Source of the DNA: Pseudomonadota bacterium
Lineage (GTDB): Bacteria; Pseudomonadota; Alphaproteobacteria; Rhizobiales; Devosiaceae
Assembly (NCBI GenBank): GCA_023433985.1
Contig: JAEYTN010000262.1
Span: forward strand, 1 to 6,468
Reading direction: 5' to 3'
DNA: 6,468 nucleotides
The notes under the pieces were generated by a model, which did no database searches, was not told the origin of the DNA, and saw nothing but the letters and a program-made list of their open reading frames with translations. Every line of letters begins with the position of its first letter. Position 1 is the stretch's first letter. The position numbers and the translations under genes are program-made. Shown piece after piece: positions 5,551 to 6,468 of the stretch.

Positions 5551-6468
5551 TCAGAGGGCGAGGTGCAGGGTCTTGATCGCCTGGTATTCATCGAGCCCGA
5601 ATTTCGAGCCCTCGCGGCCGAAGCCCGACTGCTTCACCCCGCCGAAGGGCGCGACCTCGAGCGAGATCGCCCCCGTGTTGACGCCCACCATGCCCGTTTC
5701 CAGCCGCCGCGAAACCTCCCAGGTCCGCTTGAGGTCGCGGGTGTAGAAATAGGCGGCGAGGCCACTCTCGCTGCCATTGGCCAGCTCGATCGCCTCATCG
5801 TCGGTGCGGAAGCGGAAGAGCGGCGCCACCGGGCCGAAGGTTTCCTCGCTGGCGAGCAGCATGTCCGACCTCGCGTCGGTCAGGACGACGGGCGAAACGA
5901 AGCGGCCATGCAGCGCACCCGGCGCGCTGCCGTACCGCCTGGCGCCGCGGCTCAGCGCGTCGTCGACATGGCGGTTGACCTTGTCGACCGCGGCGTTGTT
6001 GATCAAGGGGCCGACCGTCGTTCCAGCATCGAGGCCGTTGCCTACCTTCAGCGCCGCCACCGCCTCACCGAGCCTTGCGGCGAACGCATCGAAGATGCCG
6101 TCCTGGACCAGTACGCGATTGGCGCAGACGCAGGTTTGGCCGCCATTGCGGAACTTGCTCGCCATCAGGCCGCTCACCGCGAGGTCGATATCGGCGTCGT
6201 CGAAGACGATGAAGGGCGCATTGCCGCCCAGCTCGAGGCTGAGCCGCTTGAGCGTGGGCGCGCACTGCTCCATCAGCAGCCGGCCCACCTTGGTCGACCC
6301 GGTGAACGATAGCTTCCGCACCAGCGGCGACCCGGTCATCGCCTTGCCGATGCCTGCGGGCAGGCCCGTCACCACGGCGAGCACCCCCGGCGGGACACCC
6401 GCCTCCTCGGCCAGCGCGGCGAGGGCGAGCGCGGTCAGCGGGGTCAGCTCGGAGGGCTTCACCACCAT
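5551..6468 (-). CDS. gabD: Succinate-semialdehyde dehydrogenase-like aldehyde dehydrogenase, C-terminal part (5' truncated by window)
   Basis: The frame runs off the right edge. The ATG at 6466-6468 is internal (MVVKPSELTPL is the conserved ALDH cofactor-domain segment), so about 170-180 N-terminal residues are missing and 305 are present. Numbering from that Met: FTGST (55-59) in the NAD(P) fold; general base E79 in LELGGNAPFIVFDDADID; catalytic C113 in FRNGGQTCVCANR; EETFGP (208-213); and PFGGVKQSGFGREGSKFG near the end. The match to E. coli GabD is close through QTCVCANR, GLAAYFYTRDL and EVAPFGG, including the second cysteine C115 that forms a redox-sensitive pair in some SSADHs. It would oxidise succinate semialdehyde to succinate with NAD(P). 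Glutarate semialdehyde or another omega-oxo acid are alternatives. It converges on the aminotransferase operon, whose product aldehyde it could consume. Its promoter lies outside the window. Confidence 0.93.
   Translation of the reverse strand: MVVKPSELTPLTALALAALAEEAGVPPGVLAVVTGLPAGIGKAMTGSPLVRKLSFTGSTKVGRLLMEQCAPTLKRLSLELGGNAPFIVFDDADIDLAVSGLMASKFRNGGQTCVCANRVLVQDGIFDAFAARLGEAVAALKVGNGLDAGTTVGPLINNAAVDKVNRHVDDALSRGARRYGSAPGALHGRFVSPVVLTDARSDMLLASEETFGPVAPLFRFRTDDEAIELANGSESGLAAYFYTRDLKRTWEVSRRLETGMVGVNTGAISLEVAPFGGVKQSGFGREGSKFGLDEYQAIKTLHLAL

Noticed and set aside
5533..6312. 259-residue plus-strand open frame opposite the aldehyde dehydrogenase
   Set aside because: Starts inside the terminator hairpin and is antisense to conserved ALDH motifs.
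6466..6468. ATG at the right edge as the true start of the aldehyde dehydrogenase
   Set aside because: It falls in the conserved KPSELTPL segment, well inside the ALDH fold; the first part of the cofactor domain is missing and must lie outside.

Overview
The window is GC-rich, densely coding bacterial DNA. The strong third-position GC bias produces long open frames antisense to the real genes. Gene content and protein style suggest an alphaproteobacterium, perhaps a sphingomonad or a relative; this is an impression from the sequences, not a computed assignment. I see no RNA gene, CRISPR array, insertion sequence or integration scar. Both ends cut through genes: a flavoprotein on the left (its N-terminal part is missing) and an aldehyde dehydrogenase on the right (its N-terminal part is missing).

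Layout: (1) 3-953 (+) is the C-terminal part of a trimethylamine-dehydrogenase/dimethylglycine-demethylase-type FMN/4Fe-4S/FAD flavoprotein. (2) 954-1037 is a convergent gap holding a strong intrinsic terminator whose T-run serves the minus strand. (3) 1038-2737 (-) is an etfB-etfA operon for the two subunits of electron transfer flavoprotein. (4) 2738-2909 is a 172-nt divergent control region, the only intergenic space in the window where promoters of complete genes can lie. (5) 2910-5519 (+) is a three-gene operon: a class III PLP omega-aminotransferase, a HAD-family hydrolase overlapping it by 14 nt, and an Lrp/AsnC regulator. (6) 5519-5547 is a near-perfect hairpin that can terminate both strands. 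(7) 5551-6468 (-) is the C-terminal two thirds of a GabD-like succinate-semialdehyde dehydrogenase.

The genes read as a locus for catabolism of a nitrogen compound. TMADH/DgcA-type flavoproteins oxidatively demethylate or deaminate N-methylated amines and in several known cases hand electrons to ETF. The aminotransferase would turn a primary amine into an aldehyde, and the semialdehyde dehydrogenase would oxidise that to an acid for the TCA cycle. The Lrp/AsnC protein is the obvious local regulator. A route such as N-methylated omega-amino acid to GABA-like amine to semialdehyde to succinate fits all the enzymes, but the substrate is inferred and nothing in the sequence proves it. The least explained component is the HAD protein: it looks like a type II haloacid dehalogenase but has lost several of the dehalogenase-specific residues.
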